From: CANRIN01 sp964493515
GTDB taxonomy: Bacteria > Bacillota > Clostridia > Oscillospirales > JAAYOS01
Length of the DNA: 38,028 nucleotides
Direction of reading: 5' to 3'
NCBI GenBank assembly: GCA_964493515.1
Contig: CAZBNJ010000017.1
Coordinates: 1 to 38,028, forward strand
Shown: positions 1-7,663 of the stretch, piece by piece
Numbering within the stretch: the stretch's first letter is position 1
How the letters are laid out: each line of letters begins with the position of its first letter
Program-made: the position numbers and the translations under genes
Notes under the pieces: generated by a model
The model's input: only the letters and a program-made list of their open reading frames with translations
Databases searched by the model: none
What the model was told of the DNA's origin: nothing

Positions 1-2
1 TA

Positions 3-1886
3 TTACAGATCGTTGTCGGATGCGGGGAGAGCGTGGGCGAATTCATAGTCGGCGATAAAGACCGAGAACTCCTCGCCGGTGATGGTCTCGTTTTCGAGCA
101 GACGCGTCGCCAGCTCGTCCATCAGCCCGATGTTCTCGCGGAGTATATCCTTTGCCGCCTCGTGCTCATGCTTGATTATCGCCAGCACCTCGGCGTCCAC
201 CTCGGCTGCGGTGTCCAGGCTGCACTGCATCGACGAGTCGTCGCCGAGATAGGGGTTCGGGTTGGTCGCAAGCCCCATCATGTCAAACTTGTCGCTCATG
301 CCGTAGCGGGTTATCATGTTGCGCGCGAGCTTGGTCGCCTTCTCGATGTCGTTGGACGCGCCGGTGGTTATCGTGTCGAACTTGACCTCCTCCGCCGCGC
401 GGCCGCCGCACAGCTTGCGTATCTCGACCAGCGCCTCGTCGCGCATCATCAGATACCTGTCCTCCTCCGGCGCGTTCATCGTAAAGCCGAGCGCGCCCAT
501 CGTGCGGGGGACTATAGTTATCTTCTGCACCGGGTTCTGCGTGCCGCTCTTCACCGCGACCAACGCGTGACCTATCTCGTGATAGGCGACCAGCCGCTTT
601 TCGCGGTCGCTCAAAACCGCGCTCTTCTTCTCCGCGCCGGCTATCACCAGATCGACCGCGCCGAGCAGGTCGTTCTGACGCACCGCCTTGCGGCCGTCGC
701 GCACCGCGGCTATCGCAGCCTCGTTTATGATGTTCGCAAGCTCCGCGCCGCTGACGCCCGCCGTCTGCTTCGCCACCGCGCCGAGGTTGACATCCTCGCC
801 CATACGCACCGCGCGTGCGTGGACCTTGAGTATCGCCTCGCGACCCGCCAGATCGGGCAGCTCGACCACTATCCGGCGGTCGAAGCGACCGGGACGCAGC
901 AGCGCCTGGTCGAGCACCTCCGGACGGTTTGTCGCCGCGAGGATTATCACGCCCTTCGAGCTGTCAAAGCCGTCCATCTCGCTCAGCAGCTGGTTGAGCG
1001 TCTGCTCGCGCTCGTCGTTGCCGCCGTACTGTCCGCTGTTGCGGCTCTTGCCTATCGCGTCGATCTCGTCGATGAACACGATGCAGGGCGCCTTCTCCAA
1101 CGCCTGCTTGAACAGATCGCGCACGCGCGCCGCGCCAACTCCGACGAACATCTCGACGAAGTCCGAGCCGGTTATCGAGAAGAAGGGAACGTGCGCCTCG
1201 CCCGCGACCGCCTTTGCGAGCAGCGTCTTGCCGGTGCCCGGAGGCCCGACGAGCAGCGCGCCCTTCGGCAGCTTCGCGCCTATCTCGGTGTATTTGCCCG
1301 GATTGCGCAGGAATTCGACCAGCTCCTTCAAACTGTCCTTCGCCTCGTCTTGTCCGGCGACGTCGTTGAAAGTTTTGCCCGTCGATTCCTCTCCGTATAT
1401 TTTGGCGGTATTTTTACCAAACGACATGGCACTCCCCGCACCGCCGCCGCCCGCGCTTCGGTTTATCATCCGCATGATGAGGAACAGCGGCAGTATCATG
1501 ATGACCAGCGGCAGCAGCCAGCTTAGCAGTATCGACAGCCAGCTTTCCTGCTGGAACACCGGCGTGAATTTCGCGCCCGCGTCGTACAGCTTCTGCACCA
1601 GACCCTCGTCCTCGCCGCTCATTCGCGTCACGCGGCACACCCTGGCGCCGCCCAGCGCGTCCGACTTGGTCTGATAGAGGATGTAGTTGTCGTATATCTC
1701 GGCGACGTCGATCTGCTCGGCGTTCACCGCGTCGAGGAACACGTCGTAGGATACCTCGGTTATCTGCGCCTGCTGTATCATCGGCAGCAGCACGAAGTTG
1801 AGCAGGAAGAGCACGCCGAGAACTATCGCGACGTAGACGATTATGTTGCGTTTTTTCTTATCCGGGGATGGATTCGGGAGTTTCAT
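3..1886 (-). CDS. ftsH: ATP-dependent zinc metalloprotease FtsH
   Basis: Membrane-anchored AAA+ protease that unfolds and degrades misfolded membrane proteins and short-lived regulators. Two N-terminal membrane segments (about residues 15-37 and 116-138) flank a short extracytoplasmic domain. The AAA module follows with Walker A GPPGTGKT (214-221), Walker B IVFIDEIDAIG and the second region of homology ending RPGRFDRR. The protease domain has the zinc motif as HEIGH (436-440) rather than the commoner HEAGH; both fit HExxH. The third ligand is expected in the SNDIEKAT segment. At about 627 residues it has normal length. I chose the ATG at 1886 because AGAGG lies seven bases before it; an ATG two codons upstream touches that site. 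A sigma-A-like promoter lies upstream. The gene sits alone on its side of the N gap, so its true operon context is unknown. Confidence 0.97.
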   Translation of the reverse strand: MKLPNPSPDKKKRNIIVYVAIVLGVLFLLNFVLLPMIQQAQITEVSYDVFLDAVNAEQIDVAEIYDNYILYQTKSDALGGARVCRVTRMSGEDEGLVQKLYDAGAKFTPVFQQESWLSILLSWLLPLVIMILPLFLIMRMINRSAGGGGAGSAMSFGKNTAKIYGEESTGKTFNDVAGQDEAKDSLKELVEFLRNPGKYTEIGAKLPKGALLVGPPGTGKTLLAKAVAGEAHVPFFSITGSDFVEMFVGVGAARVRDLFKQALEKAPCIVFIDEIDAIGKSRNSGQYGGNDEREQTLNQLLSEMDGFDSSKGVIILAATNRPEVLDQALLRPGRFDRRIVVELPDLAGREAILKVHARAVRMGEDVNLGAVAKQTAGVSGAELANIINEAAIAAVRDGRKAVRQNDLLGAVDLVIAGAEKKSAVLSDREKRLVAYHEIGHALVAVKSGTQNPVQKITIVPRTMGALGFTMNAPEEDRYLMMRDEALVEIRKLCGGRAAEEVKFDTITTGASNDIEKATKLARNMITRYGMSDKFDMMGLATNPNPYLGDDSSMQCSLDTAAEVDAEVLAIIKHEHEAAKDILRENIGLMDELATRLLENETITGEEFSVFIADYEFAHALPASDNDL

Positions 1887-1919
1887 TGGCATACCTCTTT
1901 TCTGACTTGCGGTGGCTTC

Positions 1920-1948
1920 ATCTTACCATATTCTGCCCCATTTGTCCA
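1920..1948 (-). promoter_or_regulatory. Predicted sigma-A promoter of ftsH
   Basis: On the minus strand TGGACA (1943-1948) and TAAGAT (1920-1925) are separated by 17 bp. Transcription would start around 1913, about 27 bases before the start codon. Confidence 0.55.
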
Positions 1949-1970
1949 GAAAGGCGGCGCAAGATTTACA

Positions 1971-2070
1971 NNNNNNNNNNNNNNNNNNNNNNNNNNNNNN
2001 NNNNNNNNNNNNNNNNNNNNNNNNNNNNNNNNNNNNNNNNNNNNNNNNNNNNNNNNNNNNNNNNNNNNNN
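1971..2070. other. Assembly gap of 100 N
   Basis: Exactly 100 unknown bases, the conventional scaffold-gap size, so the true distance between the flanks is unknown. The left flank is the ftsH promoter region and the right flank is the antiporter terminator. Neither flanking gene is broken. Confidence 0.99.
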
Positions 2071-2071
2071 A

Positions 2072-2099
2072 TAAAAAAGACCCGCCGCATGGCGAGTCT
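2072..2099 (-). terminator. Intrinsic terminator after the antiporter operon
   Basis: On the minus strand a 9-bp stem with one mismatch (arms 2078-2086 and 2091-2099, loop of four) is followed by a run of T. It lies 18 bases after the antiporter stop codon and ends the amidohydrolase-fumarase-antiporter transcript. Confidence 0.8.
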
Positions 2100-2116
2100 T
2101 TTCTCGTTTTTATTTC

Positions 2117-3079
2117 TTACATCCTTACCAGCATCAGCGCGATGTACGCCGCGTACGCCGCGAGCATCGCCGCGCCCTGTATCCGCTTGAACTTGCCAAG
2201 TATCAGCGTCGGGATGAGCGCTATGCAGGTTATGCCGAAGCAGAACGGCATATCCAGCGACAGTCCCTGGCTCGACATCGGCAGCTCGCCGCCGGTTATC
2301 ATCGAGCATATCGGCAGGATGAGCGTCAGGTCGATTATGTTCGCGCCGATGATGTTTCCTATCGACAGCGACGCCTGCTTCTTGGCTATCGCCGTCAGCG
2401 TGGTCACCAGCTCGGGCAGCGACGTGCCTATCGCCACCATCGTAGCGGCGATGACCGCCTCGGGTACGCCGAGCAGGGTGGCGAGCGTCGTGCCGTTGTC
2501 CACCAGCAGGTTCGCGCCGATGACTATTCCCGCAGCGCCGACGATGAACAGCAGTATGTTTTTGCCGATAACGCCGCCGGTCGGCTTTGCGGGACGGGTG
2601 CCCATCGTGGTATCCATAGCCGCCTCGCGCTTTGCGGACACGATGTTTTCAATGACGAACAGCGCGAACACGCCGAGCAGTATCAGTCCCTCGGTGACGT
2701 TCAGCGAGCCGGTGGCGCAGAGTGCCCACAGTCCGCCGCACGCCGCAAGGAGCAGCAGCATTTTCGGCGCGTTCTGCCTGCGCTTTATCACCATCGGCAT
2801 CGCCACTATCGAAATGCCCATTATCATGCCGGTGTTTGCCGTGACCGAGCCGACCGCGTTGCCGACCGCCATGTCGACGCTGCCGTCCATCGCCGCGAGC
2901 ACCGAGGTTATCAGCTCGGGCAGCGTTGTGGCAATGCTGACGACCGTCGCGCCGATGAGAAACTTCGGCATACCGCTGACTTCGGCGATCCAGCCCGCCG
3001 CGTCAACGAACCAGTCGCCGCCCTTGATTATCAGCACAAGGCCGAGCGCGAACAGCAGTGACGGTACGAGATAATCCAT
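2117..3079 (-). CDS. Calcium/sodium antiporter, CaCA family (YrbG-like)
   Basis: Inner-membrane cation exchanger of the Ca2+:cation antiporter superfamily. The two inverted alpha repeats are clear: the first carries SIATTLPELITS with GNAVGS downstream (about residues 48-80), the second AIGTSLPELVTT with GNIIGAN (about 215-250). These acidic-proline motifs form the ion site in the NCX/YrbG fold. About ten hydrophobic segments fill the 320 residues, normal for bacterial members. An excellent ribosome binding site (GGAGG, nine bases before ATG) supports the start. It is the last gene of a three-gene operon behind a fumarase alpha subunit and an amidohydrolase and is followed by a terminator. The exported ion (Ca2+ or another divalent cation) cannot be decided from sequence. 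Confidence 0.93.
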   Translation of the reverse strand: MDYLVPSLLFALGLVLIIKGGDWFVDAAGWIAEVSGMPKFLIGATVVSIATTLPELITSVLAAMDGSVDMAVGNAVGSVTANTGMIMGISIVAMPMVIKRRQNAPKMLLLLAACGGLWALCATGSLNVTEGLILLGVFALFVIENIVSAKREAAMDTTMGTRPAKPTGGVIGKNILLFIVGAAGIVIGANLLVDNGTTLATLLGVPEAVIAATMVAIGTSLPELVTTLTAIAKKQASLSIGNIIGANIIDLTLILPICSMITGGELPMSSQGLSLDMPFCFGITCIALIPTLILGKFKRIQGAAMLAAYAAYIALMLVRM

Positions 3080-3145
3080 GATTCCAATTCCTCCATACTA
3101 CGGATAAGCGGCTCTCTGCTTCCGCTTTGGGGCAGTCCGAGCTTG

Positions 3146-3988
3146 TTACAGTACGACCTCGGCGTGGCGCGCGCAGTGGCAGCATACGTTCACCACGCAG
3201 GGAAGTCCCGCGATGTGCGTCGGCTGCGGGATTATCCGCACCGCGAGCGCGCTTACGTCGCCGCCCATGCCCATCGTTCCCACGCCGGACGAGTTTATCC
3301 TGTCCAATATACGTTTTTCCATCGCGGCGTAGAACTCGTCCGGATTGTGTCCGTCCGCGTCCAGGCTGAGCGCGTACTTCGCCGCGACCGCCGCCGAATC
3401 TACCGTGCCTCCGAGTCCGACGCCGAGGATGACCGGCGGGCAGGGGTTTGCGCCCGCGTTTATCGCGACCGACGCGATGAACTCCTCGATGCTCTCCTGC
3501 GGCGCGGTGGGGTTGAACATCTTCATCGCGGACATATTCTCGCTGCCGAATCCCTTGGGCAGCAGCTTTATCGACAGTCTGTCCCCCGGCACGACGCGCG
3601 TGTGGATGACGGCGGGGGTGTTGGTGTCGGTGTTTCCGCGGCGTATCGGGTCGCGCACCACCGACAGCCGCATCCTGCCGTCGACATAGCCCCGACGCAC
3701 GCCCTCGTTTATCGCGTCCTCGAACGCGCCGTCGATGATGTGCACCTCCTGGCCGAGCTCGCAGAAGAGCACCGCCATTCCGGTGTCCTGGCAGAGCGGA
3801 AGCATCTCCTCCGCCGCGAGGTCGCGATTCTTCTGAAGGTCGATAAGCATCGACTTTGCCGCGGGATCTGTCTCGCGCGCCGCCGCGTCGTCGAGCAGCT
3901 TGCTCGCGCCGGACGGCAAAATACAGCAGGCGGAGAGGACAAGCCTCTCCACCGCCGTTGCTATATCGTTTGCGGATATCTCCCGCAT
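3146..3988 (-). CDS. Class I fumarate hydratase, alpha subunit (orphan)
   Basis: Fe-S dependent hydro-lyase subunit of the two-subunit class I fumarase / L-tartrate dehydratase family, which interconverts malate and fumarate. The 280 residues match the usual alpha-subunit length. The cluster-binding cysteines expected for the family are in LCQDTGM (about residue 78), in NPCPP (about 180) and in the cysteine cluster near the C-terminus. RRGNTDTNTPAVIH is a typical alpha-subunit segment. The start codon lies one base after the stop of the upstream amidohydrolase, so the two are probably translationally coupled. The beta subunit, normally the next gene, is absent; the next gene is an antiporter. 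Either beta lies elsewhere or this subunit has another partner or substrate. Fumarate versus tartrate or a related hydroxyacid cannot be separated here. Confidence 0.9.
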   Translation of the reverse strand: MREISANDIATAVERLVLSACCILPSGASKLLDDAAARETDPAAKSMLIDLQKNRDLAAEEMLPLCQDTGMAVLFCELGQEVHIIDGAFEDAINEGVRRGYVDGRMRLSVVRDPIRRGNTDTNTPAVIHTRVVPGDRLSIKLLPKGFGSENMSAMKMFNPTAPQESIEEFIASVAINAGANPCPPVILGVGLGGTVDSAAVAAKYALSLDADGHNPDEFYAAMEKRILDRINSSGVGTMGMGGDVSALAVRIIPQPTHIAGLPCVVNVCCHCARHAEVVL

Positions 3989-3989
3989 C

Positions 3990-5138
3990 TTACTTGACCT
4001 TCTTGCCCGCGATTATGACCGTCTTCGGCTTTGCCTCAAGCTCAAACGGATCGCAGTCGTAGAGTATGACGTCGGCATACAGTCCCTCTTTGATGGCGCC
4101 GACCATGTTGTCGATACGCGCGCACTTGGCGGCGTTTATCGTGATGGCGCGGAGCGCGTCGTCCTTGGGCATGCCGTTTGCGCAGGCGAGACCGGCACAC
4201 ATCGGCAGATACTGCTCGGGTATGACGTTGTGGTCGGTGCAGATGGCGGGAGCAAGGCCGTACTTGTTAAGCGTGACCGGATCCTCCCAGCCGAGGTTCG
4301 CGCACTCCGGCTTGGAGCGGGCGTGCAGCGACGGTCCGGTGATAACGCTGATGTGCTCGTCGGCGAGCTCCTCCGGCACCAGCCAGCCCTCGGTGCAGTG
4401 GACGATGGTGTAGTCCAGATTAAACTCCTTGGCTATGCGGATGGCGGTGAACACGTCGTCGGCGCGGTGGGCGTGGAAGTGAGCCACAAGCTCCCTCTTG
4501 ACCACCGGCACGAGCGCCTCCATCTTGAAATCGAGCGGCGGATCGCTCTTGGTCGCGTCGTTCTTCGCGGCATCCTTCTTTGCGGCGTAGTCCCTCGCCT
4601 TGGTCAGCGCCTCGCGGATGGTGGCGGCGGTCGCCATACGGGTCATCGGGCTGCGCTTCTGACCGTTGTACACACGCTTCGGATTTTCGCCGAGCGCGAA
4701 CTTCATGCAGACTTCCTTTTTGATAGCCATGTCGTCGATGCGGCGGCCGTAGGTGTGGGTCGCGACGAACTTGCCTCCGATGGGGTTCGCGCTGCCCGGA
4801 CCGGTGATAACGGTGGTGACGCCGGCGTTCCACGCGTCCTCAAAGCAGCGGTCGCGCGGGTTGAGCGCGTCCATGCCGCGAAGCTGCGGCGTGACCGGGT
4901 CGACCGCCTCGTTTATGTCCATCGACTCAAAGCCGAGCGCGTCGCCCATCAGACCGATGTGCGTGTGCGCGTCTATCCAACCGGGATACGCGGTCATGCC
5001 GTTTCCGTCGATGACCTCGCCGTCATACGCGGGCGCGTCGCCCGAGCCGACCTTCGAGATCTTCTCGCCGTCGGTGACGATGTAGCCATGCTCGATGACC
5101 TCGCCGTCGCTCCATATTTTCACGTTCTTGATAAGCAT
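3990..5138 (-). CDS. Amidohydrolase, imidazolonepropionase-like family
   Basis: Metal-dependent hydrolase of the amidohydrolase superfamily (COG1228-like), 382 residues. A small beta-sandwich N-terminus (MLIKNVKIW) is followed by the first metal motif HTH (H58, H60), a central HFHAH segment, a later IVHCTEG histidine and a TDHN aspartate near the end of the barrel. The last strand (GLYADVILYDCDP) returns to the sandwich, as in the family. A lysine- and aspartate-rich insert follows the ARDYAAKK region. I start it at 5138, after GGAGGAAAGGGG. An in-frame extension to 5315 would run through the promoter and is rejected. It is the first gene of the operon with the fumarase alpha subunit and the antiporter. 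The substrate is unknown; family members open cyclic amides or cleave isoaspartyl or Xaa-Pro dipeptides. Confidence 0.88.
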   Translation of the reverse strand: MLIKNVKIWSDGEVIEHGYIVTDGEKISKVGSGDAPAYDGEVIDGNGMTAYPGWIDAHTHIGLMGDALGFESMDINEAVDPVTPQLRGMDALNPRDRCFEDAWNAGVTTVITGPGSANPIGGKFVATHTYGRRIDDMAIKKEVCMKFALGENPKRVYNGQKRSPMTRMATAATIREALTKARDYAAKKDAAKNDATKSDPPLDFKMEALVPVVKRELVAHFHAHRADDVFTAIRIAKEFNLDYTIVHCTEGWLVPEELADEHISVITGPSLHARSKPECANLGWEDPVTLNKYGLAPAICTDHNVIPEQYLPMCAGLACANGMPKDDALRAITINAAKCARIDNMVGAIKEGLYADVILYDCDPFELEAKPKTVIIAGKKVK

Positions 5139-5165
5139 TTTTACTGACCCCTTTCCTCCAAAACG

Positions 5166-5214
5166 AATGGTTGCGTACAAAAAATGGCTGCGTACAAAAT
5201 GATACGCAACCATT
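5166..5214. repeat. Three copies of an operator-like motif ATGGyTGCGTA
   Basis: Two direct copies (ATGGTTGCGTAC from 5168, ATGGCTGCGTAC from 5185) are followed by one inverted copy (5203-5213). Outer copies form a perfect 12-bp inverted repeat, AATGGTTGCGTA (5166-5177) with TACGCAACCATT (5203-5214). The block covers the end of the -10 box and the predicted transcription start of the amidohydrolase operon, a classical place for a repressor. No regulator gene is next to it. Confidence 0.7.
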
Positions 5215-5240
5215 ATACCACCGTTTTGAAAGATTGTAAA
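5212..5240 (-). promoter_or_regulatory. Sigma-A promoter of the amidohydrolase-fumarase-antiporter operon
   Basis: On the minus strand TTTACA (5235-5240), 17 bp, TATAAT (5212-5217): nearly consensus. The -35 box begins just after the stop codon of the upstream membrane protein gene, so this operon has its own start. Confidence 0.8.
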
Positions 5241-5242
5241 TA

Positions 5243-5851
5243 TCAGCCGCGCGTTTCGCGGTGTCCGCCGAAATGCAGAAAGGAGAGTATCCCTATCGGC
5301 AGGAAATACACGCACCAGAACTCAAGTGCTATCACGCCGCCGATGCCGTCGGTCGCTCCGCCGAGTATTCCGGTCATCGGAAGGATAAAGCAGCCGAAAA
5401 AGAATATTCCGTGTATCATCATCAGCCGTTTCAGCCATCTGTCCGCGCGGTTTTCCGCCCGTATGCCCAGTCCGATGAAAAAGGTGGAGAGCGCCATCAT
5501 CCCGTACCCGAGCAGGTCATAGTTGAACATCAGCCCGCCCCTTTTGAAATCGAGGATGTCGAGCGCCTGCCCGCCCATGCCGCCGAGGCGGACGCTCGTT
5601 GTCTGGGCAAAGTACACGAGAAGGACCGCAGCAGCGTATATCGCGGCGAAGATCATCCCCGCGACCGACGCGACCCTGTGCGATTCATCGCTTTCGTGCA
5701 GGAATCCCGCCGCCTCCATGATATAGCCTATCGGCAGCAGCATACAGACAAAGTACGAGCCGAAGCTGAAGTCTATCAGCATACACAGCGCGAACAGGAA
5801 CACGGTGACGCTCACGATGCCCGCGCCTATGCGAGGTATCAGTCTGTTCAT
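5243..5851 (-). CDS. Small integral membrane protein of unknown function
   Basis: A 202-residue, very hydrophobic protein with about six predicted membrane segments. Recognisable stretches are the N-terminal segment after MNRLIPRIG, a second ending in LLPIGYIMEAAG, a third around AGMIFAAIYAAAVLL, and C-terminal segments including FFFGCFILPMTG and WCVYFLPIGILSF. I do not recognise the family. The start ATG overlaps the stop of the upstream CCG-domain gene as ATGA, so the two are translationally coupled and probably act together. A longer in-frame start at 5959 lies inside that neighbour and is rejected. The protein could anchor the cysteine-rich partner at the membrane, but that is inference. 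No terminator separates it from the next operon, which has its own promoter. Confidence 0.8.
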   Translation of the reverse strand: MNRLIPRIGAGIVSVTVFLFALCMLIDFSFGSYFVCMLLPIGYIMEAAGFLHESDESHRVASVAGMIFAAIYAAAVLLVYFAQTTSVRLGGMGGQALDILDFKRGGLMFNYDLLGYGMMALSTFFIGLGIRAENRADRWLKRLMMIHGIFFFGCFILPMTGILGGATDGIGGVIALEFWCVYFLPIGILSFLHFGGHRETRG

Positions 5852-6501
5852 CGCGCCGCGCCCTCGAAATCGCCAAATACAAGCTCCGCCAGATGCACTG
5901 CGTTTGCGCCGCCGGCTCGCAGAGTGCGTGTGCAGCGGTTGCAGTAGGTTATCGCCCACTCGGTCGTGATCTTCTCCGCCTGCTCGCGCATAAGCTGCGC
6001 CATTACCTCGGGCGGCGCTTTGAACAGCGGCTCACCCTTTGCCGCGTACTCCTCGACTATCGCGATGTTCTCCGGACGCTGCGGCTCGTAGTGCAAGTCG
6101 CCGCAGAACCGCGACTTTTCGCGCGCCTCGCCCTCTATGTCCACGAATTCTATATTCATCTTGCCAAGCAGACTGCGCACGGCATTATGTATCTCGGGAT
6201 GCTCGCGGTCACGCCAGCAGTCCTGGACGGTCGCCTTAAAGCCGGAGTAGTCGGGGAAGCGGAAGCTCTCGTCCGCGTCGATATACTCCCACAGGCTGAG
6301 CGCGCCGACGTGGAGACCATCGGTCATCACCTCGCGGCAGGCCTGGCAGAGGTATATCCCGATGTCGTCCGCGGCGTACACGTTTTTGTCCAGCCGACAG
6401 CAGACGGTCTTTGGCATACGCGGGGTCAGGTACGCCTCGATCTTTTTTGCGGTCTCGGGGCACATGGCGTTGAAATTGCAGCTCGGGAAATAGGTGTACA
6501 T
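5848..6501 (-). CDS. Cysteine-rich protein with two CCG-type domains (HdrB/GlpC-like)
   Basis: The 217-residue protein shows the cysteine spacing of two CCG domains, found in heterodisulfide reductase subunit B, GlpC and lactate-utilisation LutA. Repeat one has PSCNFNAMC at the start, a CC pair at about 34-35 and CQAC at about 52-55. Repeat two has DCWR, FCGD (one cysteine where a pair is usual) and YCNRC near the C-terminus. Such domains bind Fe-S clusters or handle disulfide/thiol redox reactions. The protein lacks the ferredoxin module and is shorter than GlpC or HdrB, so it is a minimal version. An AGGAGG site eight bases before ATG supports the start. It overlaps the following membrane protein gene and lies downstream of trxB, which is consistent with redox work. 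The partner and substrate are unknown. Confidence 0.7.
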   Translation of the reverse strand: MYTYFPSCNFNAMCPETAKKIEAYLTPRMPKTVCCRLDKNVYAADDIGIYLCQACREVMTDGLHVGALSLWEYIDADESFRFPDYSGFKATVQDCWRDREHPEIHNAVRSLLGKMNIEFVDIEGEAREKSRFCGDLHYEPQRPENIAIVEEYAAKGEPLFKAPPEVMAQLMREQAEKITTEWAITYCNRCTRTLRAGGANAVHLAELVFGDFEGAAR

Positions 6502-6565
6502 TTCGCGTTCCTCCTGGTTTTAGTTTAGCGCTTCGCATTGTCACGGTTCGGTTGGACACGCTTAT

Positions 6566-6652
6566 CGGACAGATAACTCACCTCCGACTGTCGCCTGCGC
6601 TGCGAGCGGGGCTCGCGTGCTCGTCGCGCTGCTCCGGCGAGTTATCTGTCCG
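6566..6652. repeat. 87-bp palindromic element with perfect 14-bp ends
   Basis: CGGACAGATAACTC (6566-6579) is matched by its exact reverse complement at 6639-6652. Inside is a second hairpin, GCGAGC-GGG-GCTCGC, around 6603-6617. It lies between the trxB stop and the CCG gene start and has no T run, so it is not an ordinary terminator. It resembles a REP/MITE-like mobile palindrome or a large mRNA-stabilising stem. Confidence 0.6.
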
Positions 6653-6658
6653 GCGCGT

Positions 6659-7570
6659 CTACCTCACCGCTTCGCACGCAGCAGTAGCCGCTGTCGCACC
6701 GTCCGCGCAGGCGGTCACTATCTGGTATATCGGTTTGCGGCGGCAGTCGCCCGCAACGAACAGCCCGTCGCCCACGGCGCAGCGCTCATCCACGTCGACA
6801 TATCCTCCGTCGTCCAGCGGCGCGAACCCCTTCAGCCACTCGGTCTCGGGCAGCGTGCCCACCGCTATGAACACTCCGCCGACCGGCAGCACCTCGCGCG
6901 CGCCGTCCTTGGTGCTTTCAAGCTCTATCTCGCTTACCAGACCGCCCTCGCCGCGTATCTCCGCGACGGTATAGAACAGCTTCATGTCGATGTTTTCGGT
7001 GTTATGCACCCGCTCGACCAGCGCAGGTTCGGCGCGGAAGCCGTCGCGTCGGTGCACAAGCGTCACCCGCTCGCATATCCGCGACAGGTACAGCGCGTCC
7101 TCAAACGCGACCGAGCCGCCGCCCACCACCGCGACCCGCTTTCCCTTGAAGAACATTCCGTCGCAGGTGGCGCAGTAGCTCACGCCGGCGCCCGCGTACT
7201 CGGTCTCACCAGGCACGTCCAGATGACGGCGGCGCGCGCCGGTCGCGGCGATAACCGCTTCGGCGGCGTACTCTCCGCGCGCGGTCTCGACTATCCACAG
7301 CCCGTCCTCGCGGCGAAGTCCCTTGACGCTGCCGCGCTTGATGACAGCACCGCACAGCTCCGCCTGCTCGCGCATTTTGGCGGCAAGCTCCTGCCCGTCC
7401 ACCTTGGCAAAGCCGGGATAGTTCTCTATCTCGACAGTCTGCGTGACCTGTCCGCCCGCGCCGAGCTGTTCGAGCACAAGCGCATTTACGCCGGCGCGTC
7501 CGGCGTAGATCGCGGCGGTAAGACCGGCGGGTCCTGCTCCGACGATTATCAGCTTCTGTGTTTCAGCCAT
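6659..7570 (-). CDS. trxB: Thioredoxin-disulfide reductase
   Basis: FAD- and NADPH-dependent flavoenzyme that reduces thioredoxin in the cytoplasm. The FAD motif GAGPAG is at the N-terminus. The redox pair is CATC (C133, C136). The NADPH fold is VGGGSVAFEDAL followed by HRRDGFRA, which contains the arginines that read the NADPH phosphate. The C-terminal FAD motif is VAGDCRRKP. Length is 303 residues, normal for low-molecular-weight TrxB. I start at the ATG at 7570, which has GAGGT seven bases upstream; an in-frame extension of twelve residues has no site. The neighbours are yabR upstream and a CCG-domain cysteine protein downstream, separated by a palindrome. The promoter region holds a 20-bp palindrome on the -10 box, which suggests regulated expression. 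Confidence 0.95.
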   Translation of the reverse strand: MAETQKLIIVGAGPAGLTAAIYAGRAGVNALVLEQLGAGGQVTQTVEIENYPGFAKVDGQELAAKMREQAELCGAVIKRGSVKGLRREDGLWIVETARGEYAAEAVIAATGARRRHLDVPGETEYAGAGVSYCATCDGMFFKGKRVAVVGGGSVAFEDALYLSRICERVTLVHRRDGFRAEPALVERVHNTENIDMKLFYTVAEIRGEGGLVSEIELESTKDGAREVLPVGGVFIAVGTLPETEWLKGFAPLDDGGYVDVDERCAVGDGLFVAGDCRRKPIYQIVTACADGATAATAACEAVR

Positions 7571-7625
7571 TTCAATTACCTCAAAAATATTTTTTGTTTT
7601 CGACAAAAGTAGTCAAATATCGCTA

Positions 7626-7654
7626 TTTACAAGGCGTAAAAATCGTGATATTAT
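7626..7654 (+). promoter_or_regulatory. Plus-strand promoter divergent from trxB
   Basis: TTTACA (7626-7631), 17 bp, TATTAT (7649-7654). It points away from trxB into a stretch with no protein gene that ends in a terminator about 105 bases on. Confidence 0.45.
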
Positions 7655-7663
7655 AATCTCACG
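7644..7663 (-). promoter_or_regulatory. Near-palindrome over the trxB -10 region
   Basis: CGTGATATTATAATCTCACG is palindromic at 18 of 20 positions and contains TATAAT on both strands (minus-strand copy 7650-7655). For trxB the best -35 match, TTGACG (minus, 7678-7683), lies 22 bp away, longer than usual, as at some activator-dependent promoters. A dyad here could bind a redox or peroxide regulator, but it does not match a known box exactly. Confidence 0.45.

Noticed and set aside
5139..5315. 59-residue N-terminal extension of the amidohydrolase
   Set aside because: It would be translated from DNA containing the promoter and operator repeats. The family starts at MLIKNVKIW with a good ribosome binding site.
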